Source of the DNA: Desulfurococcales archaeon
Lineage (GTDB): Archaea; Thermoproteota; Thermoprotei_A; Sulfolobales; NBVN01
Direction of reading: 5' to 3'
Assembly: GCA_023255955.1 (NCBI GenBank)
Contig: JAGDWD010000004.1
Coordinates: 51,908-115,907 of the forward strand
DNA length: 64,000 bases
The notes below the pieces were generated by a model. That model did no database searches. It was not told the DNA's origin and was given only the letters and a program-made list of their open reading frames with translations. A program made the translations under genes and the position numbers. Each line of letters opens with the position of its first letter. The stretch's first letter is position 1. Of this stretch, positions 63,227 through 64,000 are shown piece after piece.

Positions 63227-64000
63227 GGAGGATTAGTATAGTAGAGCTAGTAGTTAATGGTGAAGTCGAGGACAAGCTTAAAGTACTCTGTAGCCTATCA
63301 GCTAAGCTCTGGAATGATGTTAATTATGCTAGGCGTAGGATGTTCTTTGAAAAGAAAAGAGTTGATTTGAAGGGTACCTACAAAGAATTCTATGAGAAGT
63401 ACAAGGCACTAATAGGCTCGGCGACAACACAGCAAATACTGAACAAGAACAATGAAGCGTGGAGAAGCTTCTTCAAATTACTGAAACTCAAAAAGGAAGG
63501 TAGATTACCTCCCTTCATAGCCAGGGTCAATCCACCAGGCTATAGAAAGAGTAGTGGAAGGAGAACCCTCTGGACAGTACTCAGAAACGACCAGTATAGT
63601 ATAGAAGGTGATAGACTAGTCCTTAAGGGTCTCGGCGTTATTGGACGGGTAGTAGTGAGGTATAAGGGGCTGATCCACTTAAGAGGAAAGCAGGGACGTT
63701 TAGAAATACACCACAACCCCGATAGGAGGAAGTGGTATGCACACATCTCCTTCGAGGTCTCTGAGAAAGCTGTGAGAGGGGTGTTCACTAAGACACCTAG
63801 ACAGCCTAGGGGTAGGCTAGTAGCTGGTGTAGATATCGGTATCAACAACCTCATGGCTATATACGTGGAGGATGGCTCCACTCTCCTGGTGAACGGCAGA
63901 CCCCTCAAGTCCATCTCTCACTACTGGAGGGGGAAGATAGCGGAGTACCAGTCTATGCTGAACCGGTGTGGGTATAGAACGTCTCGGAGATTGAGGTTAA
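63208..64000 (+). CDS. tnpB: TnpB, RNA-guided nuclease of IS605, 5' part
   Basis: The first 264 residues of a TnpB are in the window. The N-terminal wedge region (SLSAKLWNDVNYARR-like) is followed by VAGVDIGINNLMAIYVEDG, which carries the first RuvC aspartate. The second and third RuvC residues and the zinc ribbon would lie beyond 64000. ATG 63208 overlaps the end of tnpA by 19 bases. No frameshift occurs in the visible part. Confidence 0.9.
   Translation, partial: MGEREVRRISIVELVVNGEVEDKLKVLCSLSAKLWNDVNYARRRMFFEKKRVDLKGTYKEFYEKYKALIGSATTQQILNKNNEAWRSFFKLLKLKKEGRLPPFIARVNPPGYRKSSGRRTLWTVLRNDQYSIEGDRLVLKGLGVIGRVVVRYKGLIHLRGKQGRLEIHHNPDRRKWYAHISFEVSEKAVRGVFTKTPRQPRGRLVAGVDIGINNLMAIYVEDGSTLLVNGRPLKSISHYWRGKIAEYQSMLNRCGYRTSRRLRL

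Larger units (their letters stand above)
62722..64000 (+). mobile_element. IS200/IS605-family element, right part outside window
   Basis: The left end AACTGAAAGCCTCG begins after TTAC (62718-62721), which fits the target tetranucleotide habit of this family. A subterminal hairpin CCTCG/CGGGG and a BoxA (gtttataag, 62757-62766) precede tnpA, and tnpB follows with a 19-base overlap. The right end lies beyond 64000. Confidence 0.85.

Noticed and set aside
63540..63914. Minus-strand ORF inside tnpB
   Set aside because: It is antisense to the TnpB N-terminal half, whose plus-strand frame includes the RuvC aspartate motif.

Overview
The window looks like a chromosome segment of a hyperthermophilic archaeon of the Thermoproteota (Crenarchaeota-like). 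Reasons: archaeal EF-2; an archaeal-type serine kinase (SerK); two tungsten-type aldehyde oxidoreductases; a ferritin-encapsulin fusion of the Pyrococcus type; many GTG/TTG starts; TATA-like BoxA elements about 25 bases upstream of leaderless or short-leader starts; arginine coded mostly by AGG/AGA. No rRNA, tRNA or CRISPR array was seen. The species cannot be named from sequence alone.

Layout. 1-3.4 kb: a THUMP-type tRNA methyltransferase running off the left edge, a saccharopine-dehydrogenase-like enzyme and a CDF-type transporter. 3.5-7.0 kb: radical SAM maturase, MoaD-like protein and aldehyde ferredoxin oxidoreductase. 7.1-7.8 kb: SerK beside the decayed end of what looks like its partner, O-phosphoserine sulfhydrylase. 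8.0-15.7 kb: two complete oligopeptide importer sets (binding protein and two permeases each) without ATPases. 16-17 kb: Hsp20 and a small HTH/zinc protein. 17.3-22.5 kb: nitrilase and a sodium/solute symporter with its small subunit, divergent from 5-oxoprolinase PxpABC. 22.6-28.0 kb: N-acetylglucosamine catabolism (kinase, GH84, SIS protein, serine hydrolase, NagA). 28.2-30.8 kb: EF-2 and a ferredoxin. 31.4-35.7 kb: an iron/thiamine/polyamine-type ABC importer. 36.2-41.3 kb: a DUF1177, racemase, DUF917, AroM, M29 peptidase, nitroreductase and DUF6092-like operon of unknown substrate.

41.5-52.3 kb: GlmS, a YgjP-like metallopeptidase, a class V aminotransferase, a polyferredoxin plus second AOR (WOS/WOR5-like), a TIGR04076 protein, an ArsB-type permease, a phosphoesterase and a split lipoate ligase. 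52.4-52.7 kb: a short IS200/IS605-derived element without transposase, holding a run of GC-rich hairpins. 52.8-57.3 kb: an oxygen/iron protection island (ferritin-like protein, flavodiiron protein, small HTH protein, ferritin-VIT1 transporter, ferritin-encapsulin nanocompartment, rubredoxin-like protein). 57.7-58.4 kb: an unrecognised membrane protein with an internal duplication. 58.6-62.5 kb: Mrp/NBP35 and a Znu-type metal ABC importer with a NikR-like regulator; an inverted repeat frames the divergent promoter. 62.7-64.0 kb: an IS200/IS605 element with tnpA and a tnpB cut by the window edge.

Together the genes fit an anaerobic, probably peptide- and amino-sugar-using heterotroph that oxidises aldehydes through ferredoxin and detoxifies oxygen with non-heme iron proteins. 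The most notable material is the encapsulin island, the solo IS-derived hairpin element, the framed metal-regulator promoter and the decayed cysteine synthase beside SerK.
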